DNA from: Robiginitalea biformata HTCC2501
GTDB taxonomy: Bacteria > Bacteroidota > Bacteroidia > Flavobacteriales > Flavobacteriaceae
Direction of reading: 5' to 3'
DNA length: 64,000 nt
NCBI RefSeq assembly: GCF_000024125.1
Contig: NC_013222.1
Location: 868,001-932,000 of the forward strand
A program made the position numbers and the translations under genes. Under the pieces are notes generated by a model. That model searched no databases. It saw nothing but the letters and a program-made list of their open reading frames with translations, and had not been told where the DNA came from. Of this stretch, positions 1-9,138 are shown piece after piece (within the stretch, counting starts at the first letter, position 1; each line of letters begins with the position of its first letter).

Positions 1-520
1 TATACCCGGCATCCTCCAGGACATCCCGGAGGCGTACCCCGCCCCACTCCGCACAGGAAACAGCCCCTACCTCCCACTGGTTCCCAGAGGCCGGCGGGTT
101 GAATTCGCTCCGGCCGTTCCCGCCGCATTCCAGGGTGAGCCGGTAGGTGTATTTGCGGAAGTTGTTTTTGAGGTCGGCCAGCGTATAGGACTTCTTCCCG
201 CGTACCGCTTCCCCGTCAAGGGTCAGCGTCCAGGCTGCCGGATCGGGCCTTTCGGGGATCAGGCCGTTGTTGCGGATGAACATGTACTTGTTCGGGGTTA
301 CCGCATCGTCCAGCAGGTGGGCCCGGGCTTCCAGGTTCCAGGGCCGGCTGTTGCGCACCACCATCTCCGGGTCCTTGTCGAAGAGGGAAAAAGGGTCCGG
401 GTCCTGCAGGCCCAGCAGCTCGAGTCCTTCCGGAAGGCGGTCGCCGTAAACGATATCGGCGCCCAGCAGGGCACCCATGGAAGCGAGGGCCGATCGGCCC
501 ACGAATTTTCGTCTGTCCAT
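1..520 (-). CDS. Sulfite oxidase-type molybdopterin oxidoreductase, N-terminal part
   Basis: The reading frame starts at the ATG complementary to 518-520 and runs off the left edge, so only about 173 residues are visible. The N-terminus MDRRKFVGRSALASMGALLG is a twin-arginine signal, placing the enzyme in the periplasm. Around residue 130 the motif LECGGNGR matches the conserved cysteine region of sulfite oxidases, where the Cys binds molybdenum. It is followed by a segment ending GVRLRDVLEDAGY, typical of the family's Mo-cofactor domain. The expected reaction is sulfite to sulfate. It is divergent from a sulfide:quinone oxidoreductase, which fits a sulfide-to-sulfate route. Other SUOX-fold enzymes of different specificity cannot be excluded without the C-terminal half. 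Confidence 0.8.
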   Translation of the reverse strand, partial: MDRRKFVGRSALASMGALLGADIVYGDRLPEGLELLGLQDPDPFSLFDKDPEMVVRNSRPWNLEARAHLLDDAVTPNKYMFIRNNGLIPERPDPAAWTLTLDGEAVRGKKSYTLADLKNNFRKYTYRLTLECGGNGRSEFNPPASGNQWEVGAVSCAEWGGVRLRDVLEDAGY

Positions 521-585
521 ATGCGCGGATTTGATCAGGCCCCGAACGTACGTATTTTGAACATCCGTGACCGCAACTCAAGTTA

Positions 586-616
586 CAAAAGTAACGCGAT
601 ACCCCGGGTGTTCCAA
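586..616 (-). promoter_or_regulatory. Candidate promoter for the sulfite oxidase gene
   Basis: On the minus strand TACTTTTG (593-586) matches the Bacteroidota -7 consensus TAnnTTTG. A TTG lies at 616-614 with a 20-base spacer, one more than the usual 19. The -7 box overlaps a small palindrome, GTTAC-AAAA-GTAAC (582-595). The predicted leader would be about 60 nt. Confidence 0.5.
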
Positions 617-618
617 TG

Positions 619-636
619 CGGAATGACCACATTCCG
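619..636. promoter_or_regulatory. Palindrome CGGAATG-N4-CATTCCG, possible operator
   Basis: A perfect 7-4-7 inverted repeat lies just upstream of the candidate -33 box of the leftward sulfite oxidase promoter. Its sequence differs from the GTAAC-type palindromes facing the rightward genes, so it may bind a different regulator. No function is known. Confidence 0.35.
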
Positions 637-708
637 ACCCGGTACCCGGACCTTGGGAACCCCCGGCCCATGAACGGCATGGATACCGCGAATAAAAACT
701 CCGCTTGT

Positions 709-752
709 GTAACCCGTGTTACCAAACTACACGGGGGTTTCCACTAACTTGT
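709..752 (+). promoter_or_regulatory. GTAAC-N4-GTTAC operator and -7 box ahead of the SQR gene
   Basis: A perfect 5-4-5 palindrome GTAACCCGTGTTAC occupies 709-722. A weak -7 element TAACTTGT begins at 745, 29.5 bases from the palindrome centre. The same palindrome and exactly the same distance recur upstream of the YeeE/YedE gene at 2033. The 14-bp geometry resembles Crp/Fnr-family sites. A second overlapping inverted repeat, CCCGTGT (713-719) and ACACGGG (729-735), is also present. Confidence 0.55.
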
Positions 753-771
753 ACACAATAAACCACCAGCT

Positions 772-2019
772 ATGGACACGCATTTTGAAATACTGATTGT
801 CGGGGGGGGAACCGCCGGCATCATGATGGCTGCTTCGCTCCTCAAAGAGGACAACAAGCTGAAGATCGGCATCCTGGAACCCGCCGAAACCCATTATTAC
901 CAGCCGGCCTGGACACTGGTGGGCGCCGGCACCTATTCCTATGAGAAAACCGCCCGGCCCATGGCTTCGGTTATCCCGAAAGGCGCCACCTGGCTGCGGG
1001 AGGCTGCCGCTGGTTTCGAGCCTGGAAAGCACGCCGTTACCACGGATGCGGGACATTCATACAGCTACGACTACCTGGTGGTTGCCCCCGGCCTGGTCTA
1101 CGACCTGGAACAGGTCCCCGGCCTGGCCGAAGCGCTCGACAAAGGGGTTGTCTGCAGCAATTATACGGACCCGGAGCACACCTGGAAGGTGCTCCGGGAA
1201 TTTAAGGGGGGCACCGCCCTGTTCACCCAGCCCACCACCCCCATTAAATGTGGCGGCGCGCCCCAGAAGATCATGTACCTGGCAGACAGTTATTTCCGCA
1301 AGTCCGGGGTCCGGGATCGTACAGAGGTGGTTTTTGCCACCCCGGGGACGGTTATTTTCGGTATCCCGGAAATAAAGAAAACGCTGATGGACGTGGTGGA
1401 CAGGAAGGACATCAACTTGCGTTTTGGCTATAAGCTGGTACGGGTAGACGGCCCGAACCAAATTGCCTGGTACGAATTCGCCGACCACGAGAAGGAATAC
1501 AACCACAAGGATATCAAAACAGAACAGGACGGGGAACTTACGGGCATCCATTTCGATATGCTGCACACGGCACCCCCGTCGGCTCCCCCGGCATGTGTCC
1601 GGGATTCGGAGATTGCCAATGAATCGGGATGGGTGGATGTGGACCCGCATACGCTCCGGCACAACCGGTTCCCGAACATTTTCAGCCTGGGAGACGTAGC
1701 CGGGCTTCCGACCGCCAAAACCGGTGCAGCCATCCGCAAACAGGTACCTGTAGTCACGGAAAACATCATGCGGCTGCGGGAGGCGAACATACTGGGATCC
1801 CCTACCTATAATGGCTATTCCTCCTGCCCGCTGGTTACCGACTACGGCAAGATGGTCCTGGCCGAATTTGACTACGATAACAAGTTTACCCCGGACCCGA
1901 AACTCAGGCAGTTGCTGATTTCGGACTCCTCCAAAGAGTCCTGGCGATTGTGGATACTCAAGAAATACGGGTTGCCCTACCTGTACTGGAACAAGATGCT
2001 GAAGGGGAAAGCGGTCTGA
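772..2019 (+). CDS. sqr: Sulfide:quinone oxidoreductase, SQOR-like
   Basis: Membrane-associated flavoprotein of 415 residues that oxidises sulfide and passes electrons to the quinone pool, storing sulfane sulfur as persulfide or polysulfide. The Rossmann glycine motif GGGTAG lies at residues 11-16. The two redox cysteines are visible as TTPIKCGGAPQKIMYL (Cys160) and YSSCPLVTDYG (Cys352). These contexts closely resemble the mitochondrial SQOR type rather than the classical phototroph enzyme. The motif NIFSLGDVAGLPTAKTGAA near 302-320 is the second FAD-binding segment. It is followed, probably as a separate promoter unit, by two YeeE/YedE permeases, and is divergent from sulfite oxidase. An upstream GTAAC palindrome suggests regulated expression. 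Confidence 0.92.
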   Translation: MDTHFEILIVGGGTAGIMMAASLLKEDNKLKIGILEPAETHYYQPAWTLVGAGTYSYEKTARPMASVIPKGATWLREAAAGFEPGKHAVTTDAGHSYSYDYLVVAPGLVYDLEQVPGLAEALDKGVVCSNYTDPEHTWKVLREFKGGTALFTQPTTPIKCGGAPQKIMYLADSYFRKSGVRDRTEVVFATPGTVIFGIPEIKKTLMDVVDRKDINLRFGYKLVRVDGPNQIAWYEFADHEKEYNHKDIKTEQDGELTGIHFDMLHTAPPSAPPACVRDSEIANESGWVDVDPHTLRHNRFPNIFSLGDVAGLPTAKTGAAIRKQVPVVTENIMRLREANILGSPTYNGYSSCPLVTDYGKMVLAEFDYDNKFTPDPKLRQLLISDSSKESWRLWILKKYGLPYLYWNKMLKGKAV

Positions 2020-2032
2020 TTGCCTTCCGGAT

Positions 2033-2076
2033 GTAACCTGGGTTACCCGGGGTCTGCCCCGGACTTCGTAGATTTG
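2033..2076 (+). promoter_or_regulatory. GTAAC-N4-GTTAC operator and -7 box ahead of the YeeE/YedE pair
   Basis: The palindrome GTAACCTGGGTTAC spans 2033-2046 and TAGATTTG, a perfect TAnnTTTG match, spans 2069-2076. The distance from palindrome centre to the start of the box is 29.5 bases, identical to the SQR site. No TTG -33 box is present. With a start site a few bases after the box, the palindrome would be centred near -40, the usual place for a class II Crp/Fnr activator. Confidence 0.6.
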
Positions 2077-2098
2077 CCCTAAACCAAATTCAAATTGA

Positions 2099-2656
2099 AT
2101 GGACTGGATATATGAACCCTGGCCCTGGTACGTCTCCGGGGCGGCCATCGCACTGGTTATGCTGCTATTGCTCCTTACCGGCAAGAATTTCGGAATGTCC
2201 TCGAACCTGCGCACCCTCTGTACGATGTGCGGCGCAGACAGGAGTACGGAGTTTTTTCGCTTTGACTGGGCCACCCAGAAGTGGAACCTGCTGGTGGTGA
2301 TCGGCGCCGTAATCGGCGGTTTTATCGCCGCCAATTTTATGACCCCGGATGATGCGGTTCAAATTAACCCGGATACGGTAGCCCGGCTGCAGACGCTCGG
2401 GTTTGACAGTGCCGGGGCGGCGTACCTCCCCGACGAACTCTTCTCCATGGAACAATTCACCAACCCGAAATCCATGTTGTTGCTTGCCCTGGGCGGGCTA
2501 CTGGTCGGGTTTGGTGCCCGGTATGCCGGGGGGTGTACTTCCGGGCACGCCATTTCCGGCCTGAGCAACCTGCAATGGCCTTCCCTGTTGGCGGTCGTCG
2601 GGTTTTTTGCCGGCGGGATGATCATGATTTATTTCCTGTTCCCCTTAATTTTTTGA
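2099..2656 (+). CDS. YeeE/YedE family permease, first half-subunit
   Basis: Inner-membrane protein of 185 residues with hydrophobic segments near 12-28, 64-82, 126-142 and 164-184. It carries the family motif [16 protein letters not shown] with Cys146, and a further CTMC pair at residues 41-44. YeeE/YedE proteins move sulfur compounds; the best-studied member imports thiosulfate using conserved cysteines. Here the usual long protein is split into two genes, this one and the next, separated by two bases. Together they probably form one transporter. Position directly after sulfide:quinone oxidoreductase suggests transport of thiosulfate or another sulfane-sulfur compound, though the exact substrate and direction are inferred only from context. 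Confidence 0.85.
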   Translation: MDWIYEPWPWYVSGAAIALVMLLLLLTGKNFGMSSNLRTLCTMCGADRSTEFFRFDWATQKWNLLVVIGAVIGGFIAANFMTPDDAVQINPDTVARLQTLGFDSAGAAYLPDELFSMEQFTNPKSMLLLALGGLLVGFGARYAGGCTSGHAISGLSNLQWPSLLAVVGFFAGGMIMIYFLFPLIF

Positions 2657-2658
2657 CC

Positions 2659-3072
2659 ATGCGCAGTATCCTCTATATTTTGATCGGTATTTTCTTTGGC
2701 ATTACGATGTTTAAATCCGAAGCGGCTTCCTGGTTCCGGATTTACGAGATGTTCCGGTTCGACGCCTTCCACATGTACGGCATTATCGGCACGGCTGTCG
2801 GCCTCGGGGTCCTGATTGTCTGGGCTATTAAGCGGTTTGATATCCGCTCGTTTTACGGGGAAGCCATCGTTTTCCCTCCCAAGGACAAAAGCTTTGCACG
2901 CTACGCGATCGGCGGCCTTATTTTCGGCTTGGGCTGGGCGCTGGCCGGGGCCTGCCCGGGCCCGATTTTTACCCTTGCCGGGGCCGGATTCCTGCCCATC
3001 CTGGTGGTATTCCTCGGGGCCATGCTAGGCACCTGGTTTTACGGCCTGCTCCGGGATAAATTGCCCCACTGA
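2659..3072 (+). CDS. YeeE/YedE family permease, second half-subunit
   Basis: The gene encodes 137 residues starting MRSILYILIGIFFG. An in-frame start further upstream exists but would overlap the previous gene by more than 120 bases, so the ATG two bases after the preceding stop is preferred. Hydrophobic segments lie near 4-18, 40-57, 83-105 and 108-128. The motif GACPGPIFTLAGAG holds the conserved Cys99 of the C-terminal half of YeeE/YedE proteins. It is almost certainly translated with, and assembled with, the upstream half. The next gene begins a different functional block 62 bases later. Confidence 0.85.
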   Translation: MRSILYILIGIFFGITMFKSEAASWFRIYEMFRFDAFHMYGIIGTAVGLGVLIVWAIKRFDIRSFYGEAIVFPPKDKSFARYAIGGLIFGLGWALAGACPGPIFTLAGAGFLPILVVFLGAMLGTWFYGLLRDKLPH

Positions 3073-3134
3073 ATGTAAAGGGCCCGCCACTGAAGTGCTT
3101 TTCTTAATTTAGTCCGGACAAAACAGTGTAGCGG

Positions 3135-5888
3135 ATGAGAAGGGGATTGCAACTTTTGAGCATGCTGATACTTTTGGGTTGTATGGCCAGGGGTCAGCAA
3201 TTGCGTCCTTCCATCCGGAACTACGGGGTGAATGACTACCAGACCGCAAGCAAGAACTGGGGGCTGGACACGGATAGTAATGGCGAACTCTATGCGGCCA
3301 ACAACAAGGGGCTGCTCCATTTCAACGGGGAGCATTGGGAGCTGTATCGCCTCCCGAACAATACAGTCATCCGGTCAGTGGCCTGTGTTGGAAACAGGGT
3401 CTATACCGGGTCGTACGAGGAATTTGGCTATTGGGAGAAGAATCGGATGGGAATTCTGGAATATACCTCCCTAACCAATCTGATCCGGGACCACACCTTT
3501 ACCAGCGAGGAATTCTGGCAGATCCTGCCCGTAGATGGGGATGTGTGGTTCCGTTCTTTTTCATCGATTTACCGATATGATGGCCGTGCGATCCAGGTGC
3601 TGAACCCACCTTTTGTGGTGACGGCCCTTACCCATTGGAACGGAGACTTATGGATGGCCGGGGGCCATCGGGCGATCTACCAGATACATGAGAATACCTG
3701 GGAACTGGTCCTGGATGACCCCGCCCTGCAAGACCGGGTGATCGCAGACCTCGCCCCCTTTGGGGAGAGTATGCTTATAGGTACCAAGTTGCACGGATGC
3801 TATCGGTTTGACGGGACCCGGTTGACCCCCTTGCCCGAGACGATCAACGGCCCGCTCAGGGAATTCCAGTTAAATCAGATCTACCCGTTGTCCGACGGGA
3901 AGATTGCCTTTGGGACCATCAAGAACGGGGTGTATCTGTACGACAGGAAGTCGGATCAACTTGAAGTGTTCAGCCGGCAGGAGGGCATGCAGAACAACAC
4001 GGTACACGCTTTTGCACAATTCGCCGACCAGTTGTGGGTGGGCCTCGATAATGGGATAGACCGGTTTCACCTGAATAATTATCTCACATTCTATACGGAT
4101 TATTCAGGGGTAGCCGGAACGTCATACGATATGGCATTTCGCGACAGCACGCTGTATCTGGGAACCAACACGGGGGTCTATTATTTTGAAGGCTCCGCCC
4201 TCAGCTTTGTGCCGGGCTCCCAGGGGCACGTCTGGGACCTTCAGGATGTTGGAGATGTCTTACTATGCGGGCATAATACGGGGACTTTTCTCGTTGGCAA
4301 GAACTCCTTCCAGCCCGTGTCGGATTATGCCGGAGGATATGTTATGGCGCGGATTCCCGAATCGGAAGACGAATATATGCAGGGCACATACGTAGGCCTG
4401 GCTAAATTCCGGCAGGGTCCGGACGCCGCCTGGAAGGTAGACTACCTGGAGGGGCTGCAGGAGCCGATTAAATATCTGGCTTTTGAAGATGAGCACACCC
4501 TGTGGGCGGCGCATTCCTATAGAGGGGTGTATCGGATTGTATTAAACGAAAACCGCGACAGCCTGCAGACCGTCCGCAGATTTACCGGGGAGGAATTGCC
4601 AAACATTTACAACGTGCGGTTGTACCGTATCAAGAACCAGATCATCCTGCAGAGTAACGGCAATTGGTTTCGCTATGACCCCATCCTGGACCGGCTAACG
4701 AATTTTGAGGATTTCGAGGCTTTCAGCAACTCGGAATTGCTCTACTTTGATGATGAGCGATACTGGTTTGTGGGAAATACCGGTTCGCGTGTAATCACCA
4801 TTACCGACCTCAAGGAATTTCAGGTTATCCTCGACGACCAGGAACTTCGACGGCGGCTGACCGCAGAATCCGACCGCATTATTAAAAGAAATGATAGTCT
4901 TTACTACATTACCCTGAGGGATGGTTTTGCCCGGCTGAACTTCAATGCCTTTGTCGGGAAATCGAGAGACATGGACCTGCCGGTTCCCGATTTTTATCGC
5001 ATTGCGGATGCACAGGCCCTGCATCCGCTCGATTCGAACCTCACTTTTACCAATCGGATGGGCCGGGAAATCGAAGTAGCGGTAGCTGCGCCCTCCATGC
5101 CCCAGGCGCGATATCAGTACGAACTCAAGGGGCCTGTTCGCCAAAGTGGTATTACCGATAATGGAACCCTCGTGTTTCAGAACCTCCCATATGGACGCTA
5201 TGAACTGGGGGTTCGCACCATTCGGATCGGGAATCAGCGGTCCGAAGCGGCAATCCTGGAATTTTATGTGGAACCTCCCTGGTATTTATCCACCTGGAGT
5301 CTGATACTATACGCAATGATGGGGGTCGGACTTATTTTTGCCGTACGGGTCTATAACCAGAGAAAGTACAATCGGAAGCGAAGAAAACTCGAACAGGAGC
5401 TGCAACGGGAACAGGCGGTCCATCTCGCGCGGTTGGAAAAGGAGAAAATGTCCCGGGAGATCAAGCTGAAGCAAAAAGAACTGGCCAGAAGCACCATGGA
5501 CCTGGCCCGGAATAATGAAATGATCCTCGAGCTCAAGAATATGCTTATGGCCAATAAGGAGTCCTTTGGCAATCGCCCCGGGTACCGGAAGGTTATCAAG
5601 AAGCTGAATAATTCAATTAACAACAAGGAGGATTGGAAGCGCTTTGAGGTAAGTTTCAAGGAATTACACGAGGATTTTTTCGAAAACCTTCTGGAGCAGT
5701 TTCCGGATCTGACGCCAAAAGACTTGCGCCTGTGTGCCTATCTTAAGATGAATCTGGCGTCAAAGGAAATAGCGCCGCTGATGGGGATTTCCGTGCGGGG
5801 GGTGGAGATTCACCGGTACAGACTACGTAAAAAGCTTCGTTTGGACAGCTCTCAAAACATGTCCAATTACCTCATCAAATTCAAATGA
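3135..5888 (+). CDS. Membrane-spanning sensor/regulator: beta-propeller, Y_Y_Y domain, LuxR-type HTH
   Basis: A 917-residue one-protein sensor. An N-terminal signal (LILLGCMARGQ) is followed by a long periplasmic part with repeated propeller-blade-like sequences of the Reg_prop type (about 30-600), then a Y_Y_Y-like beta domain ending in EPPWYLSTW near 713-721. One membrane helix (about 720-738) leads to a basic, glutamate-rich coiled coil (740-800). The C-terminal 60 residues contain LTPKDLRLCAYLKMNLASKE and a helix-turn-helix of LuxR/NarL kind. There is no histidine kinase, so binding outside the membrane must be relayed directly to DNA binding. It sits immediately upstream of susC and probably controls this locus in response to oligosaccharides. 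Confidence 0.88.
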   Translation: MRRGLQLLSMLILLGCMARGQQLRPSIRNYGVNDYQTASKNWGLDTDSNGELYAANNKGLLHFNGEHWELYRLPNNTVIRSVACVGNRVYTGSYEEFGYWEKNRMGILEYTSLTNLIRDHTFTSEEFWQILPVDGDVWFRSFSSIYRYDGRAIQVLNPPFVVTALTHWNGDLWMAGGHRAIYQIHENTWELVLDDPALQDRVIADLAPFGESMLIGTKLHGCYRFDGTRLTPLPETINGPLREFQLNQIYPLSDGKIAFGTIKNGVYLYDRKSDQLEVFSRQEGMQNNTVHAFAQFADQLWVGLDNGIDRFHLNNYLTFYTDYSGVAGTSYDMAFRDSTLYLGTNTGVYYFEGSALSFVPGSQGHVWDLQDVGDVLLCGHNTGTFLVGKNSFQPVSDYAGGYVMARIPESEDEYMQGTYVGLAKFRQGPDAAWKVDYLEGLQEPIKYLAFEDEHTLWAAHSYRGVYRIVLNENRDSLQTVRRFTGEELPNIYNVRLYRIKNQIILQSNGNWFRYDPILDRLTNFEDFEAFSNSELLYFDDERYWFVGNTGSRVITITDLKEFQVILDDQELRRRLTAESDRIIKRNDSLYYITLRDGFARLNFNAFVGKSRDMDLPVPDFYRIADAQALHPLDSNLTFTNRMGREIEVAVAAPSMPQARYQYELKGPVRQSGITDNGTLVFQNLPYGRYELGVRTIRIGNQRSEAAILEFYVEPPWYLSTWSLILYAMMGVGLIFAVRVYNQRKYNRKRRKLEQELQREQAVHLARLEKEKMSREIKLKQKELARSTMDLARNNEMILELKNMLMANKESFGNRPGYRKVIKKLNNSINNKEDWKRFEVSFKELHEDFFENLLEQFPDLTPKDLRLCAYLKMNLASKEIAPLMGISVRGVEIHRYRLRKKLRLDSSQNMSNYLIKFK

Positions 5889-5932
5889 TGAATTTGTTTC
5901 TTCTTGATAAAGAAGCATTTGAAACTCATCAT
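5885..5932 (+). terminator. Hairpin after the regulator gene
   Basis: Outer arms ATGATGA (5885-5891) and TCATCAT (5926-5932) enclose an inner stem CTTCTT-GATA-AAGAAG (5900-5915). The structure begins inside the stop codon of the regulator. No strong T-run follows, so termination is uncertain. It could equally be a processing or regulatory hairpin in the 224-bp gap before susC. Nothing else in that gap is convincing; a weak TAATTTAG lies near 6075. Confidence 0.35.
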
Positions 5933-6112
5933 TACTACATCATACTGTTAAAATATGCTTTCTTTTTCTGTTGAGGTGACTCCGGGAGACGCCGCATAGC
6001 GGGCATTATCGCCAGTTGAAATCCTGTTGTATTCATGAAGAGTTTATTTCTTACCTGTCCCGGAATCAAATTTGATAATTTAGTAGAAATCTAACTCAAT
6101 TATTGAATAATT

Positions 6113-9100
6113 ATGAAAATAGGCAAGCAATTATTGCTGATTTGTCTTTTGCTGACGTTCTTCGGGGCCCGTGCGCAACAGGGGATAAATGTAACGGGAA
6201 CCGTCTCCGACGCCATGGGACCCCTGCCAGGGGCAAGTGTGGTAGTCAAAGGGACTACCAAGGGAACCCAGACGGATTTTGACGGAAACTACGAATTGAG
6301 CGGAGTTCAACCGGATGCTATTCTGATTTTCAGCTATATCGGGTTTTCCACCCAGGAAATTTCGGTAGACGGCCGGACGGACATTTCGTTAACGCTTCAG
6401 GAAGATACCCAGGCCCTGGACGAGGTGGTAGTCATCGGATACGGCACGCAGAAGAAATCCGATCTTACCGGGTCAATTGCAACCGTTAAAGCGGAAGAAA
6501 TTGAGAAAACGCCGGCGGCTAACGTCATGCAATCCTTGCAGGGCAAGGTTTCCGGGGTTCAAATAGTCAGTGCCGGGTCCCCGGGTGATTCCCCCACGGT
6601 CCGCATCCGGGGTGTGGGCACCTACGGGGATGCCACGAATGTACTCTATGTGGTGGACGGGATGTTCTACAGCAACATCGACTTCCTCAACCCCAAGGAT
6701 ATTAAAACGGTAAACGTGCTGAAGGATGCATCTTCCTCCGCAATCTATGGCGTGCGTGCGGCTAACGGGGTCATAATCATCGAGACCAAAGACGGCGCCC
6801 TGAATCAGAAACCGGTAATTGAATACGACGGGTATACCGGGGTGCAGGTAGCACAGAATGTGGTAAAAATGGCCAATGCCGAACAGTTTGTGACCATGGC
6901 CAACGAATCGGGATCGGCCGCCGATGTCCAGTTTGTACTCAACGCCATGCAGCGGTACGGCAGGAGCCGGGTGAACCCGAACATCCCGGATGTCAATACA
7001 GACTGGTACGACGAGATCATGCGCCAGGGGATTATTCAGAACCACAGCCTGAGTGCGACGGGAGGCGGGGAGAACGTCTCCTATTCCCTGGGGACCAACT
7101 ACTTTTCCCAGGAGGGCCTGCTGGATATGAAGAATGAATACGAGCGTTTCAATATCCGCGCCAAGGTAGATGCCAATTTGAGCGACAATATTAAGGTAGG
7201 GGTAAATAATATTTTCAGTAATGCCACCCAATACCGCCCGGAGAATTCTGCCTGGTTCAAGGCGTATTTTGCAGTGCCGATCATACCGGTTATCGACCCG
7301 TTGAATACTGCAGCCGACCCAACGCCATACTCCAATGCCCAGCTCCTGGGATACCGGGGCACGCAAAACCCGTTCCCGGATATGGAATTCAACAACAACC
7401 GGTTGAAGATCCGGAAGATCCTTACGAGCGTTTACCTGCAGATGTTCTTCTTTGACGGCAAAGTCAATTACAAGTCCACATACAACCACGATTTTTCCTC
7501 CCTGGAGGAGCGGTATGTCAACCTGCCTTACCTGTTGGGCAACAATGTGGAACGCATCTCCCAGATTACCCGGGTGCAGAACAACTTCTCCAATCAAATC
7601 TGGGACAATACGATCACCTATACGGATTCCTACGGGGACCACGACCTCACGGTTCTGCTCGGGTCGTCCTACCGGGATGAATCGCGCAATACCTTCCGGG
7701 CCACGGGGCAGGACATCACGGGGATTGACCTGGAAACTTCATGGTTCCTGGATTTTGCCAACGGGGAATCCTTTATCAACAATGTAGGCGAAAGCGGAAA
7801 CCGGTTCTACGGGCTCTCCTTTTTCGGTCGGGTTTCCTACGACTTTAAGGACCGGTACCTCCTGTACGCAACCATGCGGGCCGACGGTTCTTCCAAGTTT
7901 ACCCTGGATCCCTGGGGGTATTTCCCTTCGGTGGGGGCCGGATGGGTTATTTCGCAGGAACCCTTTATGGAGAACAATAGCGTTTTCGATTTCCTGAAAT
8001 TGCGCGCCAGCTGGGGGAAGCTCGGTAATGACAATGTCAGCGCCAGTGCCGGCTCCAATACCATCCAGGTTATCCAGGCTGCCCTGGACGACCAGCCTGC
8101 AGAAGGGGTGGTATCCACAAACGTATTTTCCAACAATACCTGGGAGGTTATCGAAGAGATGAATTTTGGGCTGAATGCGGTATTCTTCGACAACCAGTTG
8201 TCGCTGGATGCCGATTACTACATTCGGGATACGGAGAATGCCATCCTGCCCGTCTTTGTTCCGATCGTCAACCTATTTGTCGACACAAATGCAGGGGTAA
8301 TCCGAAACCAGGGGCTGGAACTCAACCTCAACTGGACGAAACAGGTAAGTGATGATTTTAATTATACGATTGGCGCCAATTTCACTACCTTAAAAAACAA
8401 GGCCACCCAGTTGCCCGACCCGGGGTATATCGACGGGGGGACGGCGGAATTCCGCCAGCGCACGCAGCTGGGTGGTCCGCTCTTCGCCTTCTACGGGTAT
8501 GAGACCACCGGGGTTTACCAGAACCAGGCGCAAATTGAAGCCGACCCGGCAGTAACATCGGCGGATGTCGTCCCCGGGGACCTGATCTACAAGGACCAGA
8601 ACGGGGACAATATCATCGATGATGACGACCGCGTGATCATCGGCTCCATCCTTCCGGATTTTACCTTTGGCGGCAATGTGGGGGTGGATTATCGCAACTG
8701 GGGGTTTTCGATGAACTTCTACGGACAGATTGGTAACCAGATCCTCAACCGGAAAAGGGGGGAGGTCATTTTTACCAACGACACGAATATGGATGCCGAC
8801 CTGGCCATCAACCGCTGGCACGGAGAAGGCACCAGCAACACCTATCCCTCGTCCGCCGGCCTGCGTAAAGGCTGGAACCAGCGGCTCAGCAACTTCTGGG
8901 TGGAAGACGGGGATTTTTTCCGAATCCAGAACATCCAATTGTCGTACACCATCCTGGGTGATAAACTGGGCGGGAATATGCCGGACACCAAGCTCACCCT
9001 GACGGCCGAACGGCCATTTACCTTCTTCGACTATAATGGGTTTAACCCCGAAGTGCCCGATGGCGTGGACCGGCAGACGTATCCGGTGCCAGCCGTCTAC

Positions 9101-9127
9101 ACCCTGGGAGTGAACGTTAAATTTTAA
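6113..9127 (+). CDS. SusC/RagA-family TonB-dependent outer-membrane transporter
   Basis: The 1004-residue protein begins with a signal peptide (cleavage near ARAQ, residue 22). It continues with a carboxypeptidase-regulatory-like beta domain (about 26-97, including GTVSDAMGPLPGASV) and a TonB-box region ALDEVVVIGYG at 101-111. The plug domain contains the family signature NVLKDASSSAIYGVRAANGV, and the rest is a long 22-strand beta barrel ending in the aromatic-type terminus LGVNVKF. SusC proteins import oligosaccharides across the outer membrane together with a SusD lid. The susD gene follows 11 bases later. In this locus the cargo is predicted to be beta-1,2-linked gluco-oligosaccharides, by association with the GH144 enzymes. 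Confidence 0.95.
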   Translation: MKIGKQLLLICLLLTFFGARAQQGINVTGTVSDAMGPLPGASVVVKGTTKGTQTDFDGNYELSGVQPDAILIFSYIGFSTQEISVDGRTDISLTLQEDTQALDEVVVIGYGTQKKSDLTGSIATVKAEEIEKTPAANVMQSLQGKVSGVQIVSAGSPGDSPTVRIRGVGTYGDATNVLYVVDGMFYSNIDFLNPKDIKTVNVLKDASSSAIYGVRAANGVIIIETKDGALNQKPVIEYDGYTGVQVAQNVVKMANAEQFVTMANESGSAADVQFVLNAMQRYGRSRVNPNIPDVNTDWYDEIMRQGIIQNHSLSATGGGENVSYSLGTNYFSQEGLLDMKNEYERFNIRAKVDANLSDNIKVGVNNIFSNATQYRPENSAWFKAYFAVPIIPVIDPLNTAADPTPYSNAQLLGYRGTQNPFPDMEFNNNRLKIRKILTSVYLQMFFFDGKVNYKSTYNHDFSSLEERYVNLPYLLGNNVERISQITRVQNNFSNQIWDNTITYTDSYGDHDLTVLLGSSYRDESRNTFRATGQDITGIDLETSWFLDFANGESFINNVGESGNRFYGLSFFGRVSYDFKDRYLLYATMRADGSSKFTLDPWGYFPSVGAGWVISQEPFMENNSVFDFLKLRASWGKLGNDNVSASAGSNTIQVIQAALDDQPAEGVVSTNVFSNNTWEVIEEMNFGLNAVFFDNQLSLDADYYIRDTENAILPVFVPIVNLFVDTNAGVIRNQGLELNLNWTKQVSDDFNYTIGANFTTLKNKATQLPDPGYIDGGTAEFRQRTQLGGPLFAFYGYETTGVYQNQAQIEADPAVTSADVVPGDLIYKDQNGDNIIDDDDRVIIGSILPDFTFGGNVGVDYRNWGFSMNFYGQIGNQILNRKRGEVIFTNDTNMDADLAINRWHGEGTSNTYPSSAGLRKGWNQRLSNFWVEDGDFFRIQNIQLSYTILGDKLGGNMPDTKLTLTAERPFTFFDYNGFNPEVPDGVDRQTYPVPAVYTLGVNVKF

Positions 9128-9138
9128 AAAATTGCAAG

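Noticed and set aside
582..595. Third copy of the sulfur-module operator (GTTAC-AAAA-GTAAC)
   Set aside because: The half-sites are in the opposite order to those at 709 and 2033, and the site coincides with the -7 box TACTTTTG, which explains much of the match.
216..725. 169-codon minus-strand frame near the left edge
   Set aside because: It competes with the sulfite oxidase frame on the same strand, which has a Tat signal and the molybdenum-site motif. This frame has low-complexity Gly/Pro/Arg text.
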